The notes under the pieces are model-generated. The model worked only from the letters and a program-made list of their open reading frames with translations. It was not told the DNA's origin and did not search any database. The position numbers and the translations under genes are program-made. A stretch of 64,000 nt of DNA from positions 124,001-188,000 of the forward strand of contig DASQZJ010000002.1 in the NCBI GenBank assembly GCA_035638775.1, written 5' to 3'. This document shows, one piece after another, positions 50,898 through 59,398 of the stretch. The stretch comes from DASQZJ01 sp035638775. GTDB taxonomy: Bacteria; Pseudomonadota; Gammaproteobacteria; UBA5335; SLRW01. How positions within the stretch are numbered: the stretch's first letter is position 1; each line of letters opens with the position of its first letter.

Positions 50898-53224
50898 GCC
50901 TCCCGCAGGGCACGCCACACGCGGGCCGGGGTGGCGGGCATGTCCAGCCCGCCGGCGCCCGCGCGCCGCAAGGCGTCCAGGACCGCGTTCATGCCGGCAG
51001 GCAGCGCGCCCACGGTCCCGGCCTCCCCCACGCCCTTCACGCCCAGCGGGTTGCTGCGACATGCCACCGGCCGCAGCGTCACGTCCAGCACCGGCATCTC
51101 GTCCGCGCGGGGCACCGGGTAGTCCATGAAGCTGCCCGTGAGAAGCTGTCCCGAAGCGTCGTAGACAGCCTGCTCGCCCAGCACCTGCCCCAGCCCCTGG
51201 ACGATGCCTCCGTGGATCTGCCCATGCACCACGTCCGGGTTCATCACGCGGCCGCAGTCGTCCACGGCCGTATAGGCCACGACCTCGACACGGCCCGTAT
51301 CGGGATCGATCTCGACCTCGCACACGTGGCAGCCGTTCGGGAAGCTCTGGTCCGGCGAACGGAAGCTGCCGTCCGCGTCCAGCCCGCACGGCAGGTGCGG
51401 CGGCACACCGGCCCCGCGCGCCTGCCGGGCCAGCTCGAACAGCCCGATCCGGCGGTCGGTCCCGACCACCCGGAACTCGCCGCCCGCGTACTCCAGGTCC
51501 GCCCCGGCCACCTCCAGCAGCCGCGACGCCAGCTGCCGCGCCTTCTCCAGCGCCGCGTCCGCGGCGGCGGCGGCGGCCGACCCCGCCATCATCATCGAGC
51601 GCGAGGCCACCGAGACGAAACCCGCCGGTGCCAGATCGCTGTCCCCCTGGACCACCCGCACCGCCTCGGGCGGGACCTGGAAGCGCTCCGCCACCGCGTA
51701 CGCCAGGGACGCCAGATGGCCCTGCCCGTTGGACTGTGCCGCCGTGCGCAGCTCGATACGGTCGTCGCCGGCAAAATGCACGGCCGCCGACTCGTCGAGC
51801 AGACCGCCGGCGGTCTCCAGGAAGCACGCCAGTCCGCGGCCCCGCAGCTTGCCGCGCGCGGCAGCGGCGGTGCGCCGCTGGTCGAAGCCGTGCCAATCGG
51901 CCCGCTCCAGCGCCGCATCCAGCAGGGACTCGAATTCGCCGCTGTCGTAGAGCTGGCCCAGCGGCGTGCGCCAGGGCATCTCGTCGGCACCGATCAGGTT
52001 GCGCCGGCGCAACTCGACCCGGTCGATGCCGGTCTCCCGGGCCGCCTCATCCACCAGCCGTTCGACCAGGTAGCACGCCTCCGGCCGCCCGGCCCCCCGG
52101 TACGGTCCGGTGGGCATGGTATGCGTGAGCACGCAGCGGGCCTCGACCGCGATCGCGCCGGTGCGGTAGACCGAGGTCAGCCCGCCGGCGAAGTTGCGCG
52201 TCGGCACCACCACGCCGTTGCTGCTGAAATACGCGCCCATGTTGGCGTCGATGCCGGCGCGCAGGGCCAGGAAACGGCCGTCCTCGTCCAGCGCCAGCTC
52301 TCCGTGCAGGATCGCGTCGCGCCCGTGCTGGTCGGCCAGGAAGCAGTCGGCGCGGGTCCCCTGCCACTTCACCGGGCGCCCCAGCCGGCGCGCCGCCCAC
52401 GCCACCAGCGCCTGCTCGGGGTACAGCGGCGTGCGCAGCCCGAACCCGCCGCCCACCTGGGGCGTCAGCACTCGCACCCGGCCGGCATCCTCGCCCAACA
52501 CCGCCGCCAGGCCCGCCCGCAGGACGTTCACGCCCTGGGACGGCGTCACCAGCGTGTAGCGGCCGCTGCCGCGGTCGTACCGGGCGACCGCGGCCCGGGG
52601 CTCCATCGGGTTGCCGACCACGCGGGGGTTGGCCAGGCGCAGGCGCGTCACGTGGCGGGCCCGGTCGAATGCGCGATCGGCCGCTTCGCGGTCCCCCGCC
52701 CGCCAGCGCAGGCCGACGTTGCCGGCGACCTCCGGCCACACGCGCGCCGCGCCGTCGGCGCGAGCGGCCTCCAGGCCGGCGACCGCTTCGCCGACCTCGA
52801 TGTCCGGCTCCAGGGCCGCCACGGCATCCCCGGCCGCCGCAGGCGTGTCGGCGATCACCATCACCAGCGGCTCTCCCACGTAGCGGATCCGCCGCGTTGC
52901 AAGCAGTGGCCGCGGCGTCGACGCCATGGGCGTGCCCTCCTCGTCGCGAACGGTCGCCACCGGCAGAAGCTCGCCCAGGCCGTCCGCACGCACGTCGGTC
53001 CCGGTCAGCACCGCCCGGACGCCGGGCACGGCCTCGGCGGGCCGGCGGTCCAGCGCGCGCAGGGTGCCGCATGCCACCACGGACCGGAGAAATACCGCGT
53101 GCAGCTGGCCGTCCATCGAGACGTCGGCGCTGTAGCATGCCCGCCCGGACACCAGCGCCGTGACCTCGTCGTCCGCCGACCAGCCCTGCGCCGCGCCGAA
53201 TCGCTCCGTCGCAACCTCGCTCAT
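50894..53224 (-). CDS. Xanthine dehydrogenase/CO dehydrogenase-family large subunit, molybdopterin-binding
   Basis: A 776-residue large subunit of the molybdenum hydroxylase family. The N-terminal a/b-hammerhead domain (about 20–140) contains YVGEPLVMVIAD, and the molybdopterin-binding domain has QVGGGFGLRTPLYPEQAL, then PTGPYRGAGRPEA. That PYRGAGR loop marks a form II enzyme rather than a true CO dehydrogenase, which has AYXCSFR. The active-site glutamate lies in KGVGEAGTVGA near the C-terminus. The iron–sulfur and FAD subunits that normally sit beside it are absent in the window. The substrate is unknown. The ATG at 53222–53224 is supported by the family start. Confidence 0.88.
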   Translation of the reverse strand: MSEVATERFGAAQGWSADDEVTALVSGRACYSADVSMDGQLHAVFLRSVVACGTLRALDRRPAEAVPGVRAVLTGTDVRADGLGELLPVATVRDEEGTPMASTPRPLLATRRIRYVGEPLVMVIADTPAAAGDAVAALEPDIEVGEAVAGLEAARADGAARVWPEVAGNVGLRWRAGDREAADRAFDRARHVTRLRLANPRVVGNPMEPRAAVARYDRGSGRYTLVTPSQGVNVLRAGLAAVLGEDAGRVRVLTPQVGGGFGLRTPLYPEQALVAWAARRLGRPVKWQGTRADCFLADQHGRDAILHGELALDEDGRFLALRAGIDANMGAYFSSNGVVVPTRNFAGGLTSVYRTGAIAVEARCVLTHTMPTGPYRGAGRPEACYLVERLVDEAARETGIDRVELRRRNLIGADEMPWRTPLGQLYDSGEFESLLDAALERADWHGFDQRRTAAAARGKLRGRGLACFLETAGGLLDESAAVHFAGDDRIELRTAAQSNGQGHLASLAYAVAERFQVPPEAVRVVQGDSDLAPAGFVSVASRSMMMAGSAAAAAADAALEKARQLASRLLEVAGADLEYAGGEFRVVGTDRRIGLFELARQARGAGVPPHLPCGLDADGSFRSPDQSFPNGCHVCEVEIDPDTGRVEVVAYTAVDDCGRVMNPDVVHGQIHGGIVQGLGQVLGEQAVYDASGQLLTGSFMDYPVPRADEMPVLDVTLRPVACRSNPLGVKGVGEAGTVGALPAGMNAVLDALRRAGAGGLDMPATPARVWRALREA

Positions 53225-53284
53225 CCGGGGCCTCCGGTTGCCGCGTACCCCCGATTCGACCACGACGGTCCGCCGGAGATCCAC

Positions 53285-53311
53285 AAAAAAACCCCGCCTC
53301 GTGAGGCGGGG
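53285..53311 (-). terminator. Intrinsic terminator after tRNA-Gln
   Basis: On the minus strand CCCCGCCTC and its complement GAGGCGGGG enclose a two- to three-base loop and are followed by a run of seven T. This is the strongest classical terminator in the window. It ends the transcript that includes rplM, rpsI and the tRNA. Confidence 0.9.
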
Positions 53312-53318
53312 TCTTGGT

Positions 53319-53392
53319 TGGCTGGGGGACCAGGATTCGAACCTGGGTTAGCGGAGTCAGAGTCCGCTGTCCTACCGCTAGACGATCCCCCA
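53319..53392 (-). tRNA. tRNA-Gln (anticodon CTG)
   Basis: A 74-base cloverleaf. The acceptor stem TGGGGGA pairs with TCCCCCA, the anticodon stem GCGGA/TCCGC encloses the loop CTCTGAC with anticodon CTG, and the T-arm is CCAGG–TTCGAAT–CCTGG. The 3' GCCA is encoded in the DNA. The unusual T1–A72 pair is characteristic of glutamine tRNAs. It starts 17 bases after the rpsI stop. Confidence 0.97.
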
Positions 53393-53409
53393 ATTGCAGC
53401 GGGCGTCGC

Positions 53410-53802
53410 TCAGCGCTTGGAGAACTGGGGTGCGCGCCGCGCCTTGTGCAGGCCGACCTTCTTGCGCTCCACCTGCCGGTCGTCGCGAGTGACGTAGCCG
53501 GCCTTGCGCAGCGGCTGGCGGAAGGCCTCGTCGTAGTTGATCAGGGCGCGGGTGATACCGTGCCGGATGGCGCCCGCCTGGCCGCTGCCGCCGCCGCCCG
53601 AGACGCTGATCCGGATGTCGAAGCTGTCCGCCATCTCCACCACTTCCAGCGGCTGCCGCACGATCATCCGCGCGGTCTCCCGGCCGAAGTATTCGTCCAC
53701 GGGACGGCCGTTGACGACGATGTTGCCGCTGCCCGAGGACAGGAAGACGCGCGCCGTGGAGCGCTTGCGACGACCGGTGCCGTAATTCTGTGTCTGTGCC
53801 AT
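53410..53802 (-). CDS. rpsI: 30S ribosomal protein S9
   Basis: A 130-residue ribosomal protein. It opens with NYGTGRRKRSTARVFL and ends with the basic tail KKVGLHKARRAPQFSKR that reaches the P site. GGGGSGQAGAIRHGITRAL is the conserved middle block. It follows rplM by 40 bases in the standard rplM–rpsI operon. Confidence 0.98.
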   Translation of the reverse strand: MAQTQNYGTGRRKRSTARVFLSSGSGNIVVNGRPVDEYFGRETARMIVRQPLEVVEMADSFDIRISVSGGGGSGQAGAIRHGITRALINYDEAFRQPLRKAGYVTRDDRQVERKKVGLHKARRAPQFSKR

Positions 53803-53842
53803 CTGAAACCGTTCCGATTGAATGATCGCGAAACCGCGCCGC

Positions 53843-54271
53843 TCAGATCTCCAGGGGCCGGGGCTGCTGCGCCGCGTGCCGGTGCTCTGGGCCCCGGTAG
53901 ACTTTCAGCTTGCGGAACATGGCCCGGCCCAGCGGGTTCTTCGGCAGCATGCCCTTCACGGCGTGCTGGATCACCCGCTCGGGCGCCTTCGCCAGCTGGT
54001 CCTCCAGGCTGATCGACTTCATGTTGCCGACGTAGCCCGTGAACCGGTAATACCGCTTGTCCCGGCGCTTGCGCCCCGTGACCCGGATCTTCTCGGCGTT
54101 GACCACCACGATGTAGTCACCGGTGTCGACGTGCGGCGTGTACTCGGGCTTGTGCTTGCCGCGCAGGCGCCGGGCGACCTCGGTCGCCAGTCTCCCGAGA
54201 GTCTTGCCCTCGGCGTCGACGACGTACCAGTCGCGCGTCACGGTCTCCGGTTTGGCGGAAAACGTCTTCAT
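53843..54271 (-). CDS. rplM: 50S ribosomal protein L13
   Basis: A 142-residue ribosomal protein of the large subunit. MKTFSAKPETVTRDWYVVDAEGKTLG is the normal start, with the ATG at 54269–54271. The GDYIVVVNAEKIRVTGRK block and MLPKNPLGRAMFRKLKVY are conserved. It heads the rplM–rpsI–tRNA-Gln unit; its promoter should lie in 54272–54373. Confidence 0.98.
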   Translation of the reverse strand: MKTFSAKPETVTRDWYVVDAEGKTLGRLATEVARRLRGKHKPEYTPHVDTGDYIVVVNAEKIRVTGRKRRDKRYYRFTGYVGNMKSISLEDQLAKAPERVIQHAVKGMLPKNPLGRAMFRKLKVYRGPEHRHAAQQPRPLEI

Positions 54272-54373
54272 TCGAATTCTGGCTCCAGACGGTAAAAGCC
54301 GGTGGAAAGGCGCGCTATAGTACAAGACGGGCGGTAGCCTGACAAGCGACGCCGGCCGGATTCGCCAATCCCT

Positions 54374-54682
54374 CTACAGCAGCAGGCGCTCGACCACCCG
54401 GCCGTTGCGCAGGTGCTCCTCGACGATTTCGTCGATGTCGTCCTCGTCGACATAGGTGTACCAGACGCCCTCCGGGTACACGACCGCCACCGGTCCCTCC
54501 TCGCAACGGTCCATGCAGCCCGCCCTGTTGACCCGCACCCGGCCCGGGCCCGCGAGTCCGAGCTCCTTGACGCGCCGCTTGGCATGGCTGCGCATGCGCT
54601 CGGCGTCGTGGTCCTGGCAACAGGCGCGTCCGTCGGTGCGCCGGTTGGTGCAGAAGAAGATATGTCTCCGGTAATAGGGCAT
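54374..54682 (-). CDS. (2Fe-2S) ferredoxin domain-containing protein, thioredoxin-like
   Basis: A 102-residue protein with the thioredoxin-like ferredoxin fold. Cys11, Cys21 or Cys22, Cys56 and Cys60 (HIFFCTNRR, GRACC, GCMDRCEEGP) follow the cysteine pattern of this family and should bind one [2Fe-2S] cluster. The VVYPEGVWYTYV block and the acidic DEDDIDEIVEEHL helix are typical. Its redox partner is unknown. The start at 54680–54682 gives the family opening YYRRHIFFC. It lies between the DUF481 gene (37 bases upstream) and rplM, all on the minus strand. Confidence 0.87.
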   Translation of the reverse strand: MPYYRRHIFFCTNRRTDGRACCQDHDAERMRSHAKRRVKELGLAGPGRVRVNRAGCMDRCEEGPVAVVYPEGVWYTYVDEDDIDEIVEEHLRNGRVVERLLL

Positions 54683-54719
54683 CTGCGCTCCGTGGATATC
54701 GTCGATCCGCCGGCGGATG

Positions 54720-55469
54720 TCAGAAATCGTACTCCAGCGAGATCGAGGTCTGCGTGTCGGTCTTCTTGATCCCCGGCGGCACGCTGGTGTTGTGCCTGAC
54801 ATCATACGACAGGCGCCAGTACAGGTTCCCCAGGATGCTGTTCTTGAGGGAGGTGACCGACTCGGTAAAGGTGTTGGAATGGCCGCTCTCGACATCGATG
54901 CTCTGCTCAAACTTGCTGGTATCCGAGATATGCCACTCCAGCTTGCCCACGGTGTGCAGGATGGCTTCGCTCTGGTCCTTGGCGGGCAGAGCCTCGGGCA
55001 CCTTGGTCTGCCGGGCACCGGCGCCGACCTCCAGATCAAGCTGCAGCGAGCCGTTGGCGATGAGACGACGGCCGTAACCGGCGGTTTCCGAGGTGCGCCG
55101 ATCGTAGCCGCTGAAGCGGTCCTTGTCGAACTTGGCCGACACAAACACGTAGTTGTGTGGCGTGAAGTCGTAATCGGCCTTGACGCTCGAGGTATACCGC
55201 TCGGCCGTCGTCTGCCCGTCCTGCGTACTGTTGTACGCCGTGGCCGAGAAGTAGTAGATCCACTGGCGCAGCGTGAAGGCGACCTTGAAGTCCGCGTTGA
55301 GATTGCGGCTCTGCGTGTTTCCGCTGGTCGCCAGGTAGCCGAGCTGGACCTTCCCCTTGACGCCCTTGGGCGCCTCCACCCCGTGGTTGGCGAGAACGAT
55401 GGGCGCGGCAACCGCGGTCGCGGGCACCGCAAAGCAGGCCGCGATGGCCACGGCGGCGAATACTCTCAC
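54720..55469 (-). CDS. DUF481 family outer-membrane protein (YdiY-like)
   Basis: A 249-residue outer-membrane beta-barrel protein. Residues 1–21 form a signal peptide (VFAAVAIAACFAVPATAVAA). The mature part shows alternating strands with aromatic girdles, starting at GKVQLGYLATSGNTQSRNLN, the DUF481 hallmark, and ends in SISLEYDF with the terminal phenylalanine of outer-membrane proteins. The start is GTG at 55467–55469 behind a GGGGGG site; upstream in-frame ATGs do not give a signal peptide at the end. Function unknown; YdiY is salt-induced in E. coli. Confidence 0.85.
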   Translation of the reverse strand: MRVFAAVAIAACFAVPATAVAAPIVLANHGVEAPKGVKGKVQLGYLATSGNTQSRNLNADFKVAFTLRQWIYYFSATAYNSTQDGQTTAERYTSSVKADYDFTPHNYVFVSAKFDKDRFSGYDRRTSETAGYGRRLIANGSLQLDLEVGAGARQTKVPEALPAKDQSEAILHTVGKLEWHISDTSKFEQSIDVESGHSNTFTESVTSLKNSILGNLYWRLSYDVRHNTSVPPGIKKTDTQTSISLEYDF

Positions 55470-55640
55470 GAGCCCCCCTTTCGATCGATGCTGTCGGATG
55501 ATACGGCGCACAGCCGGGCCCGGCGCGCGAGAAGGTATTATACAAATACTGTACAAGGGAGCCAGCGGACGACTTGTCAGGACCCCGCCGATTGCCTAAC
55601 GTGAGTCGCCGTACAGTCACCCACCGGGAACCCCGACAGC

Positions 55641-56312
55641 ATGCATTCACCTCCCGACAGCACGAAGGCCCCCGGCCGCAGCTACCGGCAGGCCGACCGG
55701 ATTCTGATGGAAATGGACCAGGCCTTGCGCACCGTGTTTTCCAACCCGGTGGATGCCGGCTCGCCGCATCCGGACGACGGCATTCCCGAAACCGAGCTGG
55801 GCCCCGCCGGACGCCGCGAATCGGCCCGGCTGATGCGCGTGAATCACGCGGGCGAGATCAGCGCGCAGGCGCTGTACCAATCGCAGTCGTGGTTCGGCCG
55901 CGACGCCGGCACCCGCGAGGCCCTGCGCCAGTCGGCGCGCGAAGAGCACCAGCATCTGGCATGGTGCGGGCGGCGGCTCGAGGACCTGGGCGCCGGCCCG
56001 AGCCTGCTGGCACCGCTGGTATATTCCGGATCTCTCGGGATCGGCGCGCTGGCCGGCCTGTTCGGCGACCGCTGGAGCCTGGGCTTCGTCGCCGAAACCG
56101 AGAACCAGGTCATCCGCCACATCGAGGACCACCTCGACCGCCTGCCGCCCGAGGACCTGCGCAGCCGGGCCATCCTCGACCGGATGAAGTACGACGAGGC
56201 GCACCACGGCGAGGCGGCGCGCCGGGCCGGCGGCCGCGAGTTGCCCGCGCCGGTGCGCTGGCTGATGCGTCGGGTCTCCAGGCTGATGACGGCGAGCACC
56301 TACCACGTCTGA
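55641..56312 (+). CDS. coq7: Demethoxyubiquinone hydroxylase Coq7
   Basis: A 223-residue diiron hydroxylase for the C6 step of ubiquinone synthesis, replacing UbiF in many bacteria. The carboxylate and histidine ligands lie in MRVNHAGEISAQALY, REEHQHLAWC, AETENQVIRHIEDHL and KYDEAHHGEAARR, giving the two ExxH-type repeats. With ubiH and the ubiI-like gene at 41–43.5 kb, this covers the ring hydroxylations. The first ATG at 55641 gives a longer N-terminus than the core; a start at residue 23 (MEMDQAL) is possible. It is convergent with speD. Confidence 0.95.
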   Translation: MHSPPDSTKAPGRSYRQADRILMEMDQALRTVFSNPVDAGSPHPDDGIPETELGPAGRRESARLMRVNHAGEISAQALYQSQSWFGRDAGTREALRQSAREEHQHLAWCGRRLEDLGAGPSLLAPLVYSGSLGIGALAGLFGDRWSLGFVAETENQVIRHIEDHLDRLPPEDLRSRAILDRMKYDEAHHGEAARRAGGRELPAPVRWLMRRVSRLMTASTYHV

Positions 56313-56341
56313 CCGGGCGCGGGGCGACCGGGTGACCGCCC

Positions 56342-57151
56342 TCAGTACATGCGGCGCACGTTGCGCCCGTAGAACATCTCCAGCATCTCGTGGCGGAGCT
56401 GCCTGCGGATGCGTTCCTGCTCCTTGTCCGAGAGATCCCCGGCGCTGATCCCGAACAGGTAGTTGTCCAGGTCGAACTCCTTGAGGAGCATCTTGGTGTG
56501 GAAGATGTTCTCCTGGTAGACGTTCACGTCCAGCATCTGGTAGCGCTCGCGCGTGTCGCGGGACATGAAGTTCTGGATCGAGTTGATCTCGTGATCGATG
56601 AAGTGCTTCTTGCCGCGCACGTCGCGGGTAAAACCGCGGACCCGGTAATCCACCGTGACGATGTCCGAATCGAAACTGTGGATCAGGTAGTTGAGCGCCT
56701 TCAGCGGCGAGATCAGCCCGCAGGTCGAGACGTCGATGTCGGCGCGGAAGGTCGCGACGCCGTTCTGCGGATGGCTCTCCGGATACGTATGCACCGCGAT
56801 GTGGCTCTTGTCGAGGTGCGCCACCACCGCCTCGGGCAGGGGCCCGGGCGACTCGGAGTTGGAGTACTCCTCCCGCCGGACCGGCTCCTCGGAAATCAGC
56901 ATGGTCACGCTGGCCCCCTGTGGCTCGTAGTCCTGCCGGGCCACGTTGAGGACGTTCGCGCCGATGATGTTGGACACGTCCGAAAGGATCTGCGTCAGGC
57001 GCTCGGCGTTGTACACCTCGTCGATGTAGTCGATGTACTCGCGGCTGAGCTGTTCCGAAACCGCATAGCAGATATCGTAGATATTGAAGCTGAGCGTCTT
57101 TGTAAGGTTGTTAAAACCATGCAGTTGCAGCTTTTGCAGTGGTTTTACCAA
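56342..57151 (-). CDS. speD: S-adenosylmethionine decarboxylase proenzyme
   Basis: A 269-residue enterobacterial-type SAM decarboxylase making the aminopropyl donor for spermidine. It self-cleaves between Lys115 and Ser116 (AHLDKSHIAVHTYPE), the serine becoming the pyruvoyl group. KALNYLIH, DYRVRGFTRD and NSIQNFMS are near identical to E. coli SpeD. The TTG at 57149–57151 is chosen because GGAGG lies seven bases before it and the next codons give the normal LQLHGFNNLTK start. Spermidine synthase is not in the window. It lies next to coq7 and the OsmC-like gene, as in Pseudomonas. Confidence 0.96.
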   Translation of the reverse strand: MVKPLQKLQLHGFNNLTKTLSFNIYDICYAVSEQLSREYIDYIDEVYNAERLTQILSDVSNIIGANVLNVARQDYEPQGASVTMLISEEPVRREEYSNSESPGPLPEAVVAHLDKSHIAVHTYPESHPQNGVATFRADIDVSTCGLISPLKALNYLIHSFDSDIVTVDYRVRGFTRDVRGKKHFIDHEINSIQNFMSRDTRERYQMLDVNVYQENIFHTKMLLKEFDLDNYLFGISAGDLSDKEQERIRRQLRHEMLEMFYGRNVRRMY

Positions 57152-57378
57152 CTCGATACCTCCAGGTCGGTCGTGCCGCGGTCCGGAACGCTCGCGCCGC
57201 GCGCCCGCGAGGCGCGCATTATCCACCAATTCGACGCCCGGGGAAACGCGTTGGGGGCCGCCGGTTCCCCTCCCGGCGCGGCGCCCCGGCCGGCGCCGTG
57301 CCCGCGGCCCAGACGGGTCATTTTACTAACTCGTGCGGACGTGACACCACGTCTCCCGGACCCGCGTGTGCGCGCCGC

Positions 57379-57804
57379 TCAAGATCCGGCGGGTGCGCGG
57401 ATCTCGAAGTCGTGCGTGATCTCCGCGGTCCTGCCGAGCATGATCGAGGCGGAGCAGTACTTTTCCGCCGACAGGTCCACGGCACGCCGCACGTGGTGCT
57501 CCTTCAGCCCGGTGCCGGTAACGATGAAGTGCACGTGTATGCGCGTGAACACGCGCGGCTCGGAGTCCGCCCGCTCGGCCGTGAGCAGGGCCTCGCAGTC
57601 CGCCACCGGCTGGCGTGCCTTGCGCAGTATGTTCACCACGTCGAAGGCAGTGCATCCCCCCATCCCGAGCAGCAGCATCTCCATCGGCCGCGGTCCCAGG
57701 TTGCGGCCGCCGTGCTCCGGCGGCCCGTCGATCACCACGGCGTGACCGCTGTCCGACTCGGCGGCGAACGTCACGCCTTCTATCAGCTTGATGCGCGCCT
57801 TCAT
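57379..57804 (-). CDS. OsmC/YhfA-family protein
   Basis: A 141-residue OsmC-fold protein of the YhfA subgroup. The conserved redox cysteines are in MGGCTAFDVVNILRK (near residue 51) and SAEKYCSASIML (near residue 117), giving the peroxiredoxin-like pair. PRPMEMLLLGMGGC is the family motif. It may reduce organic hydroperoxides, though YhfA substrates are not firmly known. It precedes speD on the same strand and is divergent from crp, an arrangement shared with Pseudomonas aeruginosa. Confidence 0.9.
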   Translation of the reverse strand: MKARIKLIEGVTFAAESDSGHAVVIDGPPEHGGRNLGPRPMEMLLLGMGGCTAFDVVNILRKARQPVADCEALLTAERADSEPRVFTRIHVHFIVTGTGLKEHHVRRAVDLSAEKYCSASIMLGRTAEITHDFEIRAPAGS

Positions 57805-57841
57805 CTGCTCATCCCCGCAAAAGGGTGAAAATGCAACGATC

Positions 57842-57879
57842 GGTCGCTACCGTAGTTCCAGCGACCATTTCTGTATACT
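57842..57879 (+). promoter_or_regulatory. Inverted repeat and -10 box upstream of crp
   Basis: GGTCGCT (57842–57848) and AGCGACC (57860–57866) form a perfect inverted repeat with an 11-base spacer, placed where the -35 region would fall for a TATACT -10 box at 57874–57879. It does not match the CRP site TGTGA-N6-TCACA, so another regulator, or no regulator, may use it. It also lies upstream of the divergent OsmC-like gene. Confidence 0.4.
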
Positions 57880-57945
57880 CTGAAAGGTCCAGGCGACCGG
57901 GAAATTCCTCCACGTCATGATGCGGCGACCGCGAACGGGCCCACA

Positions 57946-58584
57946 ATGAGCGCCACCGAAGCCAAGATCATGGGCGATCCCATCCTGGACTGGCTGCTGG
58001 CGCATTGCCATGTCCGCAGCTATCCCAAGCATCATCTCGTCATCCAGGGCGGCACGCTACCCGAGACCCTCTACCTCCTGGTGGAAGGCTCGGTCGCGGT
58101 GCTGATCGAGGACGCCAACGGCAACGAGATCGTTCTCAGCTACCTGAACCCCGGCGACTTCTTCGGCGAAATGGGGCTGTTCTGCGGCGACACGCCGCGC
58201 AGCGCCTGGGTGCGCACCCGCACCCCCTGCCGGGTCGCCGAGATCGCCTACGGCCGCTTCCGCAAGCTGGCCAGGGACCACCCGGACGTGCTGTTCGAAC
58301 TCGCCTCGCAGATGGCCGCGCGGCTGCGCCGCACCAACCGCAAGGTGGAGGATCTGGCCTTCCTCGACGTCGCCGGCCGCATCGCCCGCGCGCTGCTCGA
58401 CCTGTGCGAGCAGCCCGACGCCATGACTCATCCGGACGGCATGCAGGTCCGCATCAGCCGCCAGGAGCTCGGCCGCATCGTCGGCTGCTCGCGCGAGATG
58501 GCGGGGCGCGTGCTCAAGAGCCTGGAGGAGCAGAACCTGGTCAGCGTGGCGGGCAAGACCATCGTGGTGCTCGGAGCGCGGTAG
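57946..58584 (+). CDS. crp: cAMP receptor protein family regulator (Vfr-like)
   Basis: A 212-residue CRP-type regulator. The cyclic-nucleotide domain (about 10–125) has the phosphate-binding block GDFFGEMGLFCGDTPRSAWVRT with the Arg-Ser pair that contacts cAMP. The C-terminal winged helix includes SRQELGRIVGCSREMAGRVLKSLEE, whose recognition helix keeps the Arg and Glu that read TGTGA in E. coli. The order trpC–crp–osmC-like–speD–coq7 is that of P. aeruginosa vfr, so orthology to Vfr is likely. An adenylate cyclase is not in the window. Confidence 0.94.
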   Translation: MSATEAKIMGDPILDWLLAHCHVRSYPKHHLVIQGGTLPETLYLLVEGSVAVLIEDANGNEIVLSYLNPGDFFGEMGLFCGDTPRSAWVRTRTPCRVAEIAYGRFRKLARDHPDVLFELASQMAARLRRTNRKVEDLAFLDVAGRIARALLDLCEQPDAMTHPDGMQVRISRQELGRIVGCSREMAGRVLKSLEEQNLVSVAGKTIVVLGAR

Positions 58585-58597
58585 CCCGCACGCGTCG

Positions 58598-59398
58598 TCA
58601 GCCGCGTCCGAACAGCTCCGCCAGGCGGGCGCCCGGGTCCGGCGCGCGCATGAATGCCTCGCCGACCAGGAAGGCGCCGACGCCCCCGGCGCGCAGCTGC
58701 CGGATATCGGCGTCCGTGTGGATGCCGCTCTCGGTGACCACCAGCGTGCCCTCCGGTACCTGCGGCAGCAGCTCCAGGGTGCGATCCAGCGAGGTCTCGA
58801 AGGTGCGCAGGTCACGGTTGTTGATGCCCACCATCGGCAGCCGCAGGCGCAGTGCCCGCCCCAGCTCGCCGGCGTCGTGCACCTCCACCAGCACGTCCAT
58901 GCCCAGCTCCGCGGCCAGCCCCGCCAGGTCGGCCAGCCGCGTTTCCTCCAGCGCCGCCGCGATCAGCAGGATGCAGTCCGCCCCCATGGCCCGGGCCTCG
59001 AATACCTGGTAGGGGTCGATGATGAAGTCCTTGCGCAGCACCGGCAGGCTGCAGGCCGCCCGCGCCGCCTGCAGCGACTCCGGTCCGCCCTGGAAGAACG
59101 CCCGGTCGGTGAGGACCGACAGGCAGGCCGCCCCGCCGCGGGTGTAGCTGCGCGCGATCGCCGCGGGATCGAACCGCGGGCGGATCACTCCCCGGCTCGG
59201 CGACGCCTTCTTGATCTCGGCGATCACCGCCGGCTCGCCCGCCGCCACCCGCGACCGCAGGGCGGCGACGAAGCCGCGGCTCGGAGCGGCGTCCGCGGCG
59301 CGGCGCCGGAGTGCACCCAGGGGAGTCCGGCCCGCGGCCTCGGTGATCTCCGAGCGCTTGTGCTGCAGGATGCGTTCCAGGATCGTCCCGCCGTTCAT
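58598..59398 (-). CDS. trpC: Indole-3-glycerol phosphate synthase
   Basis: A 266-residue TIM-barrel enzyme closing the indole ring in tryptophan synthesis. AEIKKASPSRGVIR carries the catalytic lysine, LRKDFIIDPYQ the next, and VGINNRDLRTF and VTESGI are conserved. It is a single-function TrpC, unlike the E. coli TrpC–TrpF fusion. The ATG at 59396–59398 overlaps the trpD stop (ATGA). It is the last gene of the trpE–G–D–C run. Confidence 0.97.
   Translation of the reverse strand: MNGGTILERILQHKRSEITEAAGRTPLGALRRRAADAAPSRGFVAALRSRVAAGEPAVIAEIKKASPSRGVIRPRFDPAAIARSYTRGGAACLSVLTDRAFFQGGPESLQAARAACSLPVLRKDFIIDPYQVFEARAMGADCILLIAAALEETRLADLAGLAAELGMDVLVEVHDAGELGRALRLRLPMVGINNRDLRTFETSLDRTLELLPQVPEGTLVVTESGIHTDADIRQLRAGGVGAFLVGEAFMRAPDPGARLAELFGRG

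Noticed and set aside
50894..53224. Calling this protein carbon monoxide dehydrogenase CoxL.
   Set aside because: The form I loop AYXCSFR is missing (PYRGAGR instead) and coxS/coxM are not adjacent.
57946..58584. A CRP-binding site in front of crp itself.
   Set aside because: The palindrome there (GGTCGCT/AGCGACC) does not fit TGTGA-N6-TCACA.
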